Assembly (NCBI GenBank): GCA_038049695.1
Contig: CP142453.1
Location: 20,464,001 to 20,528,000, forward strand
Direction: 5' to 3'
Origin: Cinnamomum chago
Taxonomy: Eukaryota; Streptophyta; Magnoliopsida; Laurales; Lauraceae
Length of the DNA stretch: 64,000 nt
The position numbers and the translations under genes are program-made. This document shows positions 1 to 10,964 of this stretch, piece by piece. Position 1 is the stretch's first letter. Every line of letters starts with the position of its first letter. The notes under the pieces were generated by a model that was given only the letters and a program-made list of their open reading frames with translations, was not told the DNA's origin and made no database searches.

Positions 1-2124
1 AAATCATCTAGTAACAGCTCAATCAACTAAACGGTAATTAAATACATAGAGATTTAAATATACTTATTAATTATTGTCCAATCAGCTAAATGGTAATCAA
101 ATGCCTCAATTGAAGCTAGTTTCAATTTGAAAGTTGAGTGGTTAGAATCAATTGAATAGTCAAAATCAATTGGCAGTTGGCAATTGAAACTGGTTCGCTT
201 CATATATTATTACATTATAAAGGGCCTTTACTTTCCCACCTAGTTGTGTAGTTCATTTGTTCTTTATTATACTCATGGTTCCTTCTGTATGCTATTCTAA
301 GTTTTACAGGGTGCTTTTGGTTTTTCTGATCTGTACAATCCCACCAAAAGTGAATGATCTTGATGTACCACCCTTTCTTAAATAAATACCCAATCTTTTC
401 TGAAAGTGGATGATCTTGATGTACCACCTTTTCTTAAATAAATTTCCAATTTTCTTTTCCCACACACCCATAATCAACCAACCACCACAGGTACAACCAA
501 TGTATTGATACCTGGTTATTTCTATGGAACGGAGGCACGACACTATTGAGCTACTGGTGGATTGGCATCTTGCATCTTGCGATGCTCTGGTAAATACGTC
601 TCCAATCTGTGTCTCTTTGAAGGTTCCTGCTATGAACTCAATCAGGTCCTGGTTTCTCGCCTTCAAAAGGCATTAATATCTTTGCAATTTCCTTGTTTTT
701 TTACAGAGCGTTGTTTACTTCCTACTCTTCTCCCTCTTTTTTCTCTTGATAATGATAGGGGTCCTATGCATGGAAAGTCCTGGCTTGTAAGACCTATCTG
801 GAAACAGACAACCATGGCGGTAGGTTTGGAAGGTCTCCCCATAAATTTATTCTGTGGAAAAAAAATGGTAGCCAAGTACAAATTATTGTCATCAGATGAT
901 GTTGGATGTGTCGCACTTCCGTCAATCCAAGGGCCTACAAAACTTGAATGAGTGTTAAAACTTGCTAGCGTGTCAATTCATGTGGGGGTAGTGAGCGTAG
1001 TGAGTGGAAAAAGTTTAGATTGATCATATGGTACCCTAAGTGGGCCCCATAGGACATGCCATTAAACTCGAGGGCTATGGATTAAGGGTTTAGAATGATC
1101 TAGTAGATTTGAAACTTTGTATACACATACCTCATTTGTGATATTTCGATCCCCGATATCTCTATAAATTGATGTGGCCTTAGGTGGACCCCATAGGGGG
1201 TGCATAGGGTGAGTGCATTCTGGAGTATTTTAGGGTATCATCGATGCATGATCAATTAAGATAGTTTTATTTGAGATGGATTAGATATGTCAAATGTAAG
1301 TCAACAATGATGTCGATGAGGAATAAGTTTCTTCATGTAGGTTGACGGCCTATCAAGGAAAATGAGTAGGCTTGACATGGATGAAAGTAATAAGGATGGA
1401 TTTAAAGCGCAATTTATAGGGCATGTTTCAGGCATTTTTTCGGAAAAGTGGACGGTTTTCTGCCATTTTTCAGGCATTTGGTGCGGAACAATTTCACGAA
1501 AACGCTTTCATGCTTCATCAACATTTTATTTTCCTTGATAATGGAGGAAATGAGTTTCTTATTGTGGGGGTATGGAAAATTGATTTCTTCGGAAAACTTG
1601 TCCCTCTTTTCTTTACTCATGTCCATTTCAACCCAAAACCATACAACTCTTTCATTTTTTATTTCTTTAAATAAATTATTATTTGATGTTGAATAAATAA
1701 TATACATGTTATATTATTTTTATTCAAAAAATTATTTCACCAAATAAGAAAATTTGATTTTCTATAAGGAATCCACAGTCGCACCAAACAACATTAACAT
1801 CAATTCAACTAGGAAATTTTTTTTTGCACCAAACATGATTTTCCAAATTCTACGAAAATATTTTTCTGAGGTTTCAATTTCTATGGAATTTGTTGACGTG
1901 GCAATTTCCCTTTTCCGCGGAAAGGGTGTGTACACAAATGTGCTCATAGGAATAAGATAGATTGGAATGCTGAACATAATTCATGTAGCTAACCCATGAT
2001 AATTGGAATAAGGCTTTGATGATGATGACAACGACAATTTAACAAAAAAATAGAATTAAATCTCAAACTTCGTGCACCTACACCGAGAAGAAAATAGTAT
2101 AGTTGAATGTACAAATAGGTATCA
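1..2124. other. Intergenic, no gene recognised
   Basis: This is AT-rich sequence with a 56-bp tandem duplication at about 345-458 (unit starts AAAGTGRATGATCTTGATG). An open frame at 562-951 (129 codons) has no family I recognise and no clear splice context, so I do not call it. 1414-1960 is low-complexity, T-rich and A-rich. Confidence 0.6.
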
Positions 2125-2133
2125 TTTGGAAGA

Positions 2134-2322
2134 TTTTTTTATATTATATATATATATATATATTTTTTGCTATAGGAGGGTTCCCAACCCTTTGGGCTGG
2201 ACTAATCCCTCCGGGCCCAGAAGGAAGCCAGATAAACTCCCCTGTAGCCCCAGTGTGGTAGTATAGTTTCGAACCTACAACCTCCGGGTGCAGACCGTAG
2301 TTCTAAGCCAACTGAGGTACCC
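2134..2322 (-). mobile_element. tRNA-derived SINE, copy 1
   Basis: On the minus strand the element starts with a tRNA-like head (GGTACCTCAGTTGGCTTAG, an A-box region, then a B-box-like GGTTCGAAACT). It continues into a conserved body (GGGCCCGGAGGGATTAGTCC) and ends in a T/TA-rich tail on the plus strand. It is flanked by the 9-bp target duplication TTTGGAAGA (2125-2133 and 2323-2331). Five more copies of the family occur in the window. Confidence 0.8.
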
Positions 2323-2331
2323 TTTGGAAGA

Positions 2332-3159
2332 CACTCGATCACTTTTGCTTGAAATGAGCATTCCATAGTACTATCTGTTGCTGTATTAAAAGTTGCCTCT
2401 CTTATAAATTTTATGCCTTCTAGAAGTTTAGGAAGTAACAATCCCATACAATTGTTACGACCTAATTCAATGTTGTGGTTCCAGTCCACTAAAAGTATTT
2501 GAATGCATTTATCTTGTCCATATTAAAAATAAAAGAGAACAAACTGGACACAAAAGCTATTAAGCGCATTTTAATTAGGACTTAGGAGGAGTGTACAAAT
2601 ATTAACAATCGCCCTATGATTTGGCATCAAACCTTTATCCACCATTAGATAGAATTAACAATCGCCCTATGATTTGGCATCAAACCTTTATCCGCCATTA
2701 GATAGAATCTCAAAGAAATCTATGGTTAGAAGATCACTAAATTTTATGGCTATTAAATCGAGGGCTATAATGATATATTAGAGTTGATTTTTTTTTCCTG
2801 ATCTTTATCCATAAAAAGGAGACCTTTGCATGTGCCCACTGCAACTGATTCGTAGGAATCTAAGTGGACTTTGAGAAGTATGTAGTTTGCTCGTAGGAGA
2901 ACATCTCCCCCTTTAGAGAAGCATCCAATGGTGCATAACTCTATGCATGCAACTTGCAACTTTCATGACATAAAAGGAACAACAAATAAGAAGAAAAGTC
3001 CACTTGTTTTTCTTTTATTTTAATCCATAAAACCAAAACTCTCCTATAATTTGAAACAGAAGAAGCTGACAAGCTAGGAATCAAACCAAATTAAACAAAC
3101 ATTTGAGCGAGTCAACAAAAACGATCGAAGAGCATCATTAGCAGTGCTATTCGGTTTGA
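2332..3159. other. Intergenic with a 52-bp tandem duplication
   Basis: A unit containing TAACAATCGCCCTATGATTT occurs twice in tandem (about 2602-2704). Nothing else is recognised; the open frame at 2765-2959 has no family match that I know. Confidence 0.6.
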
Positions 3160-3185
3160 ACTTTACCAGGCATCTCAAGGTGGTT

Positions 3186-3429
3186 TTTTTTTTTTTTTTT
3201 GCTAAAGGGTAAATTGTATTAGAGAAGAGGGGGAGAGAGGAACAAAAATACAAGGAAAAAATAAAAAGAAACCAGAAAGAATAGAAGAAACAAGAGAGAG
3301 GCAGAGCTCCAGGAGCTCATTTCAGAGCAAAACCAGAGCTCGATAAAAAAACAAAACCAGGAAGGAGAGAAAAAGAAAGGGAGCACTAAACCAGAGATCC
3401 ACTATTAACACAAGTGGCTATTCTCATGG
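3186..3429 (-). mobile_element. 5'-truncated LINE 3' end with target duplication
   Basis: A roughly 244-bp insert is bounded by a 26-bp perfect direct repeat (3160-3185 and 3430-3455, beginning ACTTTACCAGGCATCTCAAG). The plus strand starts with a T run, which is the poly-A tail of a minus-strand insertion. The bases next to it read AATACAATTTACCCTTTAGC on the minus strand, typical of plant L1-type LINE ends. No coding sequence is left. Confidence 0.8.
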
Positions 3430-3455
3430 ACTTTACCAGGCATCTCAAGGTGGTT

Positions 3456-3835
3456 AGTGACCAAAGTCTTGAACCAACCCCCCACCTCTTATATCTCACA
3501 AATAATTTCCAAACAAACCGTGACTTTATAACTGCCATATTCATATTCAAGTTTCATGTGTTCTCTAGAGACTAGCCAAATTCTTGTAAGAAGAAGCAAT
3601 ACTTCCATGCATACATGTGAATCTATCAAGAGTACTGCACCTGTAGTTGCATTCTACTGAAAGAACTACAATGGAACTCATTAAGGAATAAATCACCCTT
3701 AACACTTCTATGCCATAGGAATGGACCACTCAAAATTAAGATTTGTGGTCTTAACGCCAATTAAACTATGTACTAACTTGTTTTTTTTAATTAGACAGTT
3801 CTTGTGATCTATAGACATACTGATAATTAAGCCTA
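3456..3835. other. Intergenic, nothing recognised
   Basis: AT-rich sequence between the LINE fragment and the copia remnant. No open frame, repeat pair or RNA was found. Confidence 0.5.
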
Positions 3836-3839
3836 TTAA

Positions 3840-3990
3840 CAGTGATTCATTTCTCATAAGTTTAAGCTAGCCACATGCCCCCTGCTGTACTTGTCACTAA
3901 CTCTCTGGCTAGACATTAATGAGTGCATCTGCTATATTAATGTGAAAATTAGGGACTACATCTTGCCAAATATTTGAGGTGATTATATAT
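3840..3990 (-). pseudogene. Probable C-terminal end of copia pol (RNase H tail)
   Basis: The minus strand around 3960 encodes HINIADALIN, like the NIADALTKPL tail of Ty1/copia polyproteins. It is followed by stops and degenerate sequence. Orientation and order fit the copia RT/RNase H remnant at 10370-11420, placed on the far side of the inserted LTR. About 370 bp of unexplained sequence lies between the two parts, so the link is tentative. Confidence 0.45.
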
Positions 3991-4334
3991 ATTGAGAAAA
4001 ACCAATGACTATGTATAAGTATACAAAGACCAATAAACCTAATTATACCCATAATAGGAAACCTACTATCACATAATGATAAGAAAATTACTAATCACAT
4101 CATTGTACTAGCTAGACTAATATAACCCAAATCCGATCTAATCCAATGTAACCATAATCTAAGATGATCCCATCCTTATAAGTATAGGAACCTAATGACA
4201 CAAATAACAGGAAACCTAAACACATCATAATGCTAGACTAATATAACCCAAATCTAATCTAGTCTAATCAAATCATAATCTAAGATCATCTCATCAGCAT
4301 TATTTCTAATATTCTTTAGAATATTTTGTTATTT
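3991..4334. repeat. LTR-like AT-rich segment with internal duplication
   Basis: Two similar blocks (about 4040-4145 and 4185-4290) share AGACTAATATAACCCAAATC and CATAATCTAAGATSATC. They resemble the end of a copia-type LTR. Similar sequence in the other orientation occurs at about 12120-12300. No terminal TG/CA was fixed. Confidence 0.4.
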
Positions 4335-5289
4335 TGTTACACCCCGTCCCGAATTAATTGAGATTAGTGCTAATTAATTGTGTTTAATTAAGCTAATTGT
4401 GGTAAGTGGTCAAATTAAGTTAAATTAGTCTCAAATAGTTGAATTAAGCTTAAAGGAGTGAATTTTGATGAGACTAAGTTAATTGAGATGGTTTTGAACT
4501 CAAGTAATGAGTGAAAACGACTTTTTCGTAAATATGGATTTTTGCGTCTCTTTTCGAATATGCTAACTCCAGATACCATCGCGTGTATCTCGAAGAGTAC
4601 ATCAACTTTCATAATAAGCTTGATTACATTTGACTTGAAATGGATTAAGTGAGTCTTCATTTGATTCAAAATGAAAATAAGTTAGAGAGAAGGGGGCTGA
4701 GTGCAAATTTAGCTTGTATAAGGGTTTCAAGAACCCAATTCTTCACTCACTCGATCATTTCCAGCTGAAGCTATCAGCAAACAAGAACCCTAGGTTCATT
4801 TTCTTCTTTTCTCCATTCCCTTCATCAATTGCCTAAGCTAGAGACTATAAAGTGGTTTTGGTAGAGGATTTGAACTGCTTCATCTTCTAATATTGCTTCC
4901 TTGAAGCTAGAGTTGAAAGAAACTGCATTCTTTTCTTTTCTCAAGTTTCAAAGTAAGTGTTCGATGATTTTTGTAGAGATTTTGAGTTGTGTTAGGTATT
5001 TAAGACAATTATTTAGCTTAACAACTCATGAAATTCTGTTTTCAATTGTTTCATGGAACTAGGATTTGAAATTGGGAGATTTTGTCTCAAATTGAGCTAA
5101 GCAAAGAGGGTTTTTGTTAATTGACTTCAGTCTAAGGCAAGTATATGCATTTCTATTGATTTTAAGATGCTAGATATATTGTATGAACTCTTGGAGTTCA
5201 GAATTCAGAATTTTGTATCAGAAATTCTGTAGAAGTGGGCATTGTTAGGTTAACAAAACAGGTGACCAAATGTGAGTGTGAAATTGAGT

Positions 5290-5560
5290 GAAAAATGAGC
5301 TTACCGGAAAGTTAACCGTAGGTAACCGAATTGATGTTCGGTTAGCTGAATATAGATTTTCGGTTAGCCGAATTAGTGTTCGGTTAGCCAAGTGTAGATT
5401 TTTGGTCAACCGAACAGGTGACTGAGCAGCTAACCGAATACACCAATAAATTTTTTAGAAATTTGAAGTTACTGGAAAGCTGGCCGAAGGTACCCGAATT
5501 GTGGTTCAACTAACTAACTGCCAGATTTCGGTCAACCGAATAGATGATCGAACAGGTAAC
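5290..5560. repeat. Cluster of TTCGGTTAGCYGAA palindromic motifs within the LTR
   Basis: Near-palindromic motifs such as TTCGGTTAGCTGAA, TTCGGTTAGCCGAA and GGTCAACCGAA recur about ten times at roughly 25-45 bp spacing. Some are decayed. They lie inside the solo LTR and may be part of its U3 region. Confidence 0.65.
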
Positions 5561-6153
5561 TGAATTGGGAAAATTCAAATTTTAATTCTGATTTTTCCGC
5601 ATAAGAGCTTATTGAATTGAAGGATTTGTTTTAAGACTATAGCATGATGTTTATACCTCCACAGGTGTTAATTAAGGGAACAATAATGTACAAAATATAT
5701 ATTGTGATATCCATTAAGAATAACATGTACATTAAATAACTGAACTTTCACCTAAATTGATGGTTTGAATTGAGAAATATTGAATAGAAATGTGAATTCA
5801 CTACAAGAAATTTGGGGTTTAAGGACGACACAAATTTGTCCCAAAATGTACATATTTCGTCACCAAAACTAATTGAGACGAAAACTTTTCGTCACCTGTT
5901 TCGTCGCCAAAGCCTTGTCGCTAAAAGGTATTGGAGACGGAAAAAAAATTCGTCACTGAAAAAGATAAATTGGTGACGATTTTTTTTTGTCTCCAATACA
6001 CTGTTGGAAACAAGTAATTTTTTTTCGTCTCCAATACACTATGTTGGAAACATACTTGTAAGTAATTAGTGACAAAATATTTTGTCATTAAAGGAAGAAA
6101 TTAGAGACAAAAATATTTTGTCATAAATATAAGAAATAGAGACGAAAAAATTT

Positions 6154-7141
6154 TGTCGCATTTACCCCGCCCAACTCAAAGACTTCCCAGGAGGTCACCC
6201 ATCCTAGTACTACTCCTGCCTGAGCACGTTTAACTTTAGAGTTCTTACAATTTTTGGAGCCGCACGATTGTAGAAGACTTTATGCTAAGTTAATACGGGG
6301 TTTGACTTATAAGCCATGGTTAAGACTTGGATATTTCCGATGCGGGCTAATGAAGACTCATCGTTTGAAGCCAATAGTTGACACGCTACGCCCCGTGGTT
6401 AAGAGTACCGCTCGGACCAGGATCTCACATTCACCCCCACTAGAAATAGAGCCGTCCTCGGCTCTGATACCAACTGTCACAGCCCCGCCCAACTTAGCAT
6501 GAAATTGTCCATTTTGGCCCACGTGTACGTGCGAGGACTTCCCAAGAGGTCAACCATCCTAGTACTGCTCCCGCTCGAGCACGCTTAACTTCGGAGTTCT
6601 TACGATTTCCGGGGCCGCACGGTTTTAAAAAGCCTCATGCTAAGTTAATACGGGGTTTAACTTATAAGCCCATGGTCAGGACTTGGATATTTCCGATGCA
6701 TGCTATCGTAGACTCGCCGTTTGAAGCCCATGATTGACATACTACGCCCAGTTGTTAAGGGTACCGCCCAGAGCAAGATCTCACATTCTCCCCCACTAGA
6801 AATAGAGTCGTCCTCGGCTCTGATACCAACTGTCACAGCCCCGCCCAACTCAGCATGAAATTGTCCGCTTTGGCCCACGTGCACGCGCGAGGACTTCCCA
6901 GGAGGTCACCCATCCTAATACTGCTCCCACCCGAGCACGCTTAACTTCGGAGTTCTTACGATTTCTGAGGACGCATGGTTTTAAAAAGCCTCACGCTAAG
7001 TTAATATGGAGTTTGACTTATAAGCCTAAGGTCAGGACTTGGATATTTCTGATGTTGGCTAACAGAGACTCACCGTTTGAAGCCCGTGGTTGACACGCTA
7101 CGCCTCGTGGTTAAGGGTACCGACCGGACCAAGTTCTCACA
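6154..7141 (-). mobile_element. Cassandra-type TRIM with three LTRs (5S rRNA-like)
   Basis: Three LTR copies occur: about 6154-6429 (edge damaged), 6475-6785 and 6831-7141 (311 bp each). Two 45-bp internal domains separate them. On the minus strand each intact LTR runs TGTGAGA...TGTGACA. Each internal domain begins with TGGTATCAGAGCC, the primer-binding site for initiator Met-tRNA, and ends with a purine tract (GTGGGGGAGAATG). Every LTR contains sequence matching 5S rRNA, for instance AACTCCGAAGTTAAGCGTGC and GATGGGTGACCTCCTGGGAA on the minus strand. This is the hallmark of Cassandra elements. The LTR-int-LTR-int-LTR form points to unequal recombination. No coding capacity. Confidence 0.93.
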
Positions 7142-7620
7142 GTAGCAGAGACTCAGAGAGGTAGGTGTACTTGGCGATGGCGGACTCCTGGATGGAGGAG
7201 GATGGGCACAAATGATGGTGATTGGTGATTGTGGCTGCGTCTGGGAATTCTAGGCGAGAGAGACTGAGAGAAGTAGAGATGAGAGGGATCACTGATCAGG
7301 GATGGGTCTGCACTGCGTGTGTTGATGGAGGGCGATGATGATTGATGGGGGTCAATGAGCCATGGGGCTGTTGCTTGAGACGATGGGTGGGAGATGTTGG
7401 AAAAGGATTTTGGAAAATGGGGAAAATGGTTATTCTCTCCTCTTCTGGAAAAGGGTTTTGGAAAAGAGAGACCGGGATAGATGGAGGGACAAAGGGGGAA
7501 ATGGGTTTTGGAAAAGGGGCGTTGGATTGGGGTGGGGGTGGGGGATGGGGATGGACGTTAGGGCCTTGGGGGCCCATTTTAGTCATTTTAAAGGCTTTTC
7601 CAAAGCAATACTTGTAAGAG
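7142..7620 (+). other. G-rich unique segment inside the CACTA element
   Basis: This purine- and G-rich stretch (many GGGATGG/GGAAAAGG runs) differs from the AT-rich remainder of the transposon. It has overlapping open frames of 88-169 codons on both strands but nothing recognisable. It may be a captured host fragment or an untranslated part of the original element. Confidence 0.4.
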
Positions 7621-7669
7621 AGGAATAGGCTCAAGTGCGAACGAAATTGGTGCCACCGCAAATGAAATT

Positions 7670-8085
7670 GGCGCCTTATTTTGGTGATGAAATATGTTCG
7701 TTGTCTATAACTTATCCTTATTGGTAACGAATTACGTTCGTCGCAAAACAAATTATATTTTGTGACAAAAATTTTCGTCTCCAATGAGCTAAAATAATTT
7801 GGCACCTTATTCTAGTGACGAAATATTTTCGTCTTCCATAACTTATCCTTATTAGTGACGAATTAAGTTCGTCACAAAAATAAATTATATTTTGTGACAA
7901 AAATGTTCGTCTCCAATGAGCTAAAATAATCCGCGCCAAAAGCAAATGAAATTGGCGCCTTATTTTGGTGACGAAATATGTTCGTCTTCCATAACTTATC
8001 CTTATTGGTGACGAATTACGTTCGTCGCAAAAAAATATTATATTTTGTGACAACAATTTTCGTCTCTAATGAGCTAAAATAATTG
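7670..8085 (+). repeat. Three tandem subterminal blocks of the CACTA element
   Basis: A unit of about 131 bp beginning GGCGCCTTATTTTGGTGACG and ending CCAATGAGCTAAAATAAT is present at about 7670-7800, 7801-7931 and 7955-8085. A 23-bp extra piece lies before the third. The blocks are rich in GACGAAW and TTCGTC motifs. Confidence 0.75.
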
Positions 8086-8318
8086 GCGCCAACACAAAAT
8101 AAGTTGGCGCCATATTTTTGTAGACGAAATTTTGTTTTCGTCTCCAATACTTTTGAAAAAAATGAAAATGGACGACAAAATTTATATTTCGTCCCCTTTG
8201 GGTGTTCTTTTAAGACAAAAAAAAAATTCGTCTTCAGATTTCGTCACAATAGCCTAAATTTCTTGTAGTGATTGTCTTAATTCTCTAATCGAGTTGCATT
8301 CATATTGTTGATCTTAAG

Positions 8319-9336
8319 CATGGATTAAAATCTCGGTTGATACCGGTTCATATCGGCCGATATGAACCGATATCGGCCCATACCGCGATGATATTTTACC
8401 GCGATACCGAGTCAGGCAAAATATCTCCAAAATATCGGCTAATATCGGCCGATATGGTCAAAATATCGGTTTAACCGATATTTCGGCCGATATTACTGAT
8501 ATCTCGTCCGATATTTTCAAAATATCGGCAGAGATGGAGTAATGGTAAAAAATCTTAATTTTTTGTAACTTTTTTCCTATTTTTCCATTTCCTTCTCCTC
8601 TCCCCTCATCTCCTTAGAGCAACCATGTCTCCATAGCGCATTCTCTTACATATTTCCAAATTTCAACACTATTTTTTGAAGAAATCATTTTATTTAGTAA
8701 GAGAAAATCAACTTAACTCCCTTATTTTTACTATTATTTTTTTTTATTTTTTATTTTTAGATAAAGTATAGAAATGAATGAAAAGATCATTGGCATGTCA
8801 TTTTTAGGTTTCTATTGTATTCTTCACTTAAATCTATACACTTTCATGCTAGATCTATTTATAAATATGATTTTGGGTGTAGAAAAATGATTTTTTTTAA
8901 ATCTTCTACTTTAAAAAAAAAAAAATGGAGTATTTATCATACTAAATAGTAAATACTAATAGCTTATTAATAGTGTATAGATAATTATTATGTTATCTTT
9001 ATTTTCTTATATTTTACACTAATAAATTGACTATGAGCCAAAATAATAGTTGCATTATATGAAATATTGGAGAAGACGGCGAACTGCGATACAAACATGA
9101 CTCATAACTTAAGGTGACCGATATTTTGATTTATTGTTTTTATTAATGGAAAAAAACATTGTTTTTAATATTTTCTAATATTCTGGATTTTTTGGATATT
9201 TTTGCTAATTTTTTTGGATTAAAAAAAATTTCACACCGTGACGACCGCGATGGACCGATAACCGTGACCGATACCGATATCATATCGGTTTTTGTCCCGG
9301 TTGATACCGTGACCGATACTGCGATTTTAAACCATG
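8319..9336 (+). mobile_element. Non-autonomous hAT-like element with ATATCGGCCGATAT array
   Basis: Terminal inverted repeats CATGGATTAAAATC (8319) and GATTTTAAACCATG (ending 9336) are flanked by the perfect 8-bp target duplication ATCTTAAG (8311-8318, 9337-9344), as in hAT elements. Subterminal regions carry dense GGCCGATATCGG / ACCGATACCGATA palindromes (8340-8535 and 9230-9320). No transposase frame. A right-end relative lies at 24410-24850. Confidence 0.85.
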
Positions 9337-10434
9337 ATCTTAAGTCTGAAATGAGATTTGTATTAGTGTTCATTCCTTTCAATTATTTTGAATGGAATTT
9401 ATGAAAATGAATTGAGATCCAAAATGGGTTAAACATTGACTTGAGATACATTTGATTTGAATTGATTCATTGAGTTTGACACTACTTAGTTGTCCTAGTA
9501 AAGCTCATTATAAAGCTGAAATGAGTTAATGATTATTCCTAATGCAATAGATGGAGTTGGGGGCGTTTCGAAGCTCTGTGGCGATGCTAGTTGGTCCTGG
9601 CCTAGACACTGGTAGATCTCACAATATTTGTAATTGCAAATTGAATGAATACTTCCATCAGGAAGAAATGAAATGAAATGAAATGCTATAGTAGTTGCCA
9701 ATTAGTATATGATTCTTATTTGACTCTAAATGCATATGTTGTTGTCATTGCATGAATTGTTATAATTGTCAAATGTTAGATTTAAATAGATTAAGTATAT
9801 GTAATAGTATGTACTATCATAGATCTGTTTATACATTGCTGAATCGTCGCATTCACTAGTGTTATTGATGACATTACATGCCCAATTGCTAATGCCAGTT
9901 CTCTAGAGGTCGCAGCGCCAGGGTAGGAGGCCGCTCCGGTTCCTTCAAGAGGACTAGTGGAGTGGAACGGCTGGGTTATCATTGGATTGATATCCGAGTG
10001 CGTGAAATATGGTGGAAATATTTTTGGAACGATTTTTAGAAACTTTAGATATATGTCATCATGCATTGTATTTTAAATATGCAGATAGATGACATGAATA
10101 GAGAAATGAGAATATTAATTGTGTATAAGGAATTTTATTTTTATGTAAAGGACTTGTAAATTTGTATGTAATATCATTTGTATATGTTTTCCGCAATATG
10201 TGTATTTGACAGATGTGTATTGAATGTCTCACCTGTGTGAAGTATGTATATCCCTTGTGGATTTCATTTTAACTTCGATTAATTCGGAGTTCGCAGGAGT
10301 ACGTGTGGTCGCGACTCGGGATTTACCTAGATGTAATCCAATTCTCTGGCTCGGGTCGTGATATATTCTCTATTCCAACCTTATAAAATCAATTGCAACT
10401 ACTCCATCTATTAAAACCTTATAAAATCAATTGC

Positions 10435-10599
10435 AACTACTCCATCCACAAAGTAGTTGCTCAACAATATTAAGTCTCAGATGTGTCTTAACTACTCCAT
10501 CCACAAAGTAGTTGCTCAACAATATTAAGTCTCAGATGTGTCTTAACTACTCCATCCACAAAGTAGTTGCTTAACAATATTAAGTCTCAGATGTGTCTT
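10435..10599 (+). repeat. 55-bp tandem triplication in copia remnant
   Basis: Three nearly identical 55-bp units (10435-10489, 10490-10544, 10545-10599) begin AACTACTCCATCCACAAAGT. They lie in the RNase H part of the copia remnant. A shorter 38-bp duplication (CCTTATAAAATCAATTGCAA) sits just to the left. Confidence 0.85.
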
Positions 10600-10851
10600 T
10601 TGTTTCTCATTATAAACTAATGATCTTCACCTCAGCTATTGCATCTTGGCAATTACAATGCAATGCGCAGCATTTCTCACAGGTTTATCCAATAAGGGTA
10701 GATTTGGTTTTTAAGTTAATAATCTAGTGTGCTTTTCCAATATTGCTAGAGATATAAACTCTAGTTCCTTTGCAGAATGGGATATACAGGATTTATATCT
10801 TCAGACTTCCATAAATGTAAATCTGCCCGTAGACTCAGATTCATCCTAACT

Positions 10852-10964
10852 GAATATCAAATCTGCATCACTATACCTTTGAAGGACAAGAATATCAAAT
10901 CTGCATCCTATACCTTTGAAGGACAAGAATATCAAATCTGCATCACTATACCTCTCAAGGACAA
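10852..10964 (+). repeat. 38-bp tandem triplication over the YSDAD box
   Basis: Three units of about 37-38 bp begin GAATATCAAATCTGCATC, repeating the codons of the RNase H YSDAD motif on the minus strand. Unit length is not a multiple of three, consistent with a dead gene. Confidence 0.85.

Larger units (their letters stand above)
5799..8270 (+). mobile_element. Non-autonomous CACTA (En/Spm) transposon
   Basis: Perfect 15-bp terminal inverted repeats, CACTACAAGAAATTT at 5799-5813 and AAATTTCTTGTAGTG at 8256-8270, are flanked by the 3-bp target duplication ATT (5796-5798, 8271-8273). Subterminal regions are full of short GACGAAA/TTTCGTC motifs in both orientations, the expected transposase-binding type of repeat. 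No transposase is encoded. The inside holds a Cassandra TRIM (6154-7141), a G-rich unique segment (7142-7620) and three tandem subterminal blocks (7670-8085). Confidence 0.92.
4335..10363 (+). mobile_element. Solo LTR (Ty3/gypsy-like) carrying nested insertions
   Basis: The left end reads TGTTACACCCCGTCCCGA and the right end GGCTCGGGTCGTGATA (TG...TA, with the last CA probably mutated). Flanking five-base sequences are TATTT (4330-4334) and TATTC (10364-10368), a target duplication with one mismatch. After removing the CACTA element and the hAT-like element the LTR is about 2.5 kb. No internal gag-pol is present, hence a solo LTR. It contains a cluster of TTCGGTTAGCCGAA-type motifs at 5290-5560. 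It interrupts a decayed copia element. Superfamily is inferred from end sequence only. Confidence 0.75.

Noticed and set aside
562..951. 129-codon open frame
   Set aside because: No recognisable domain, no splice partners, and low-complexity stretches; not called a gene.
6530..6605. 5S rRNA gene
   Set aside because: Only the internal part is present, repeated three times inside Cassandra LTRs with primer-binding sites; not a true 5S gene.
7296..7805. 169-codon open frame on the minus strand inside the CACTA element
   Set aside because: Pro-rich composition comes from the G-rich plus strand and the frame runs into subterminal repeats; no domain seen.
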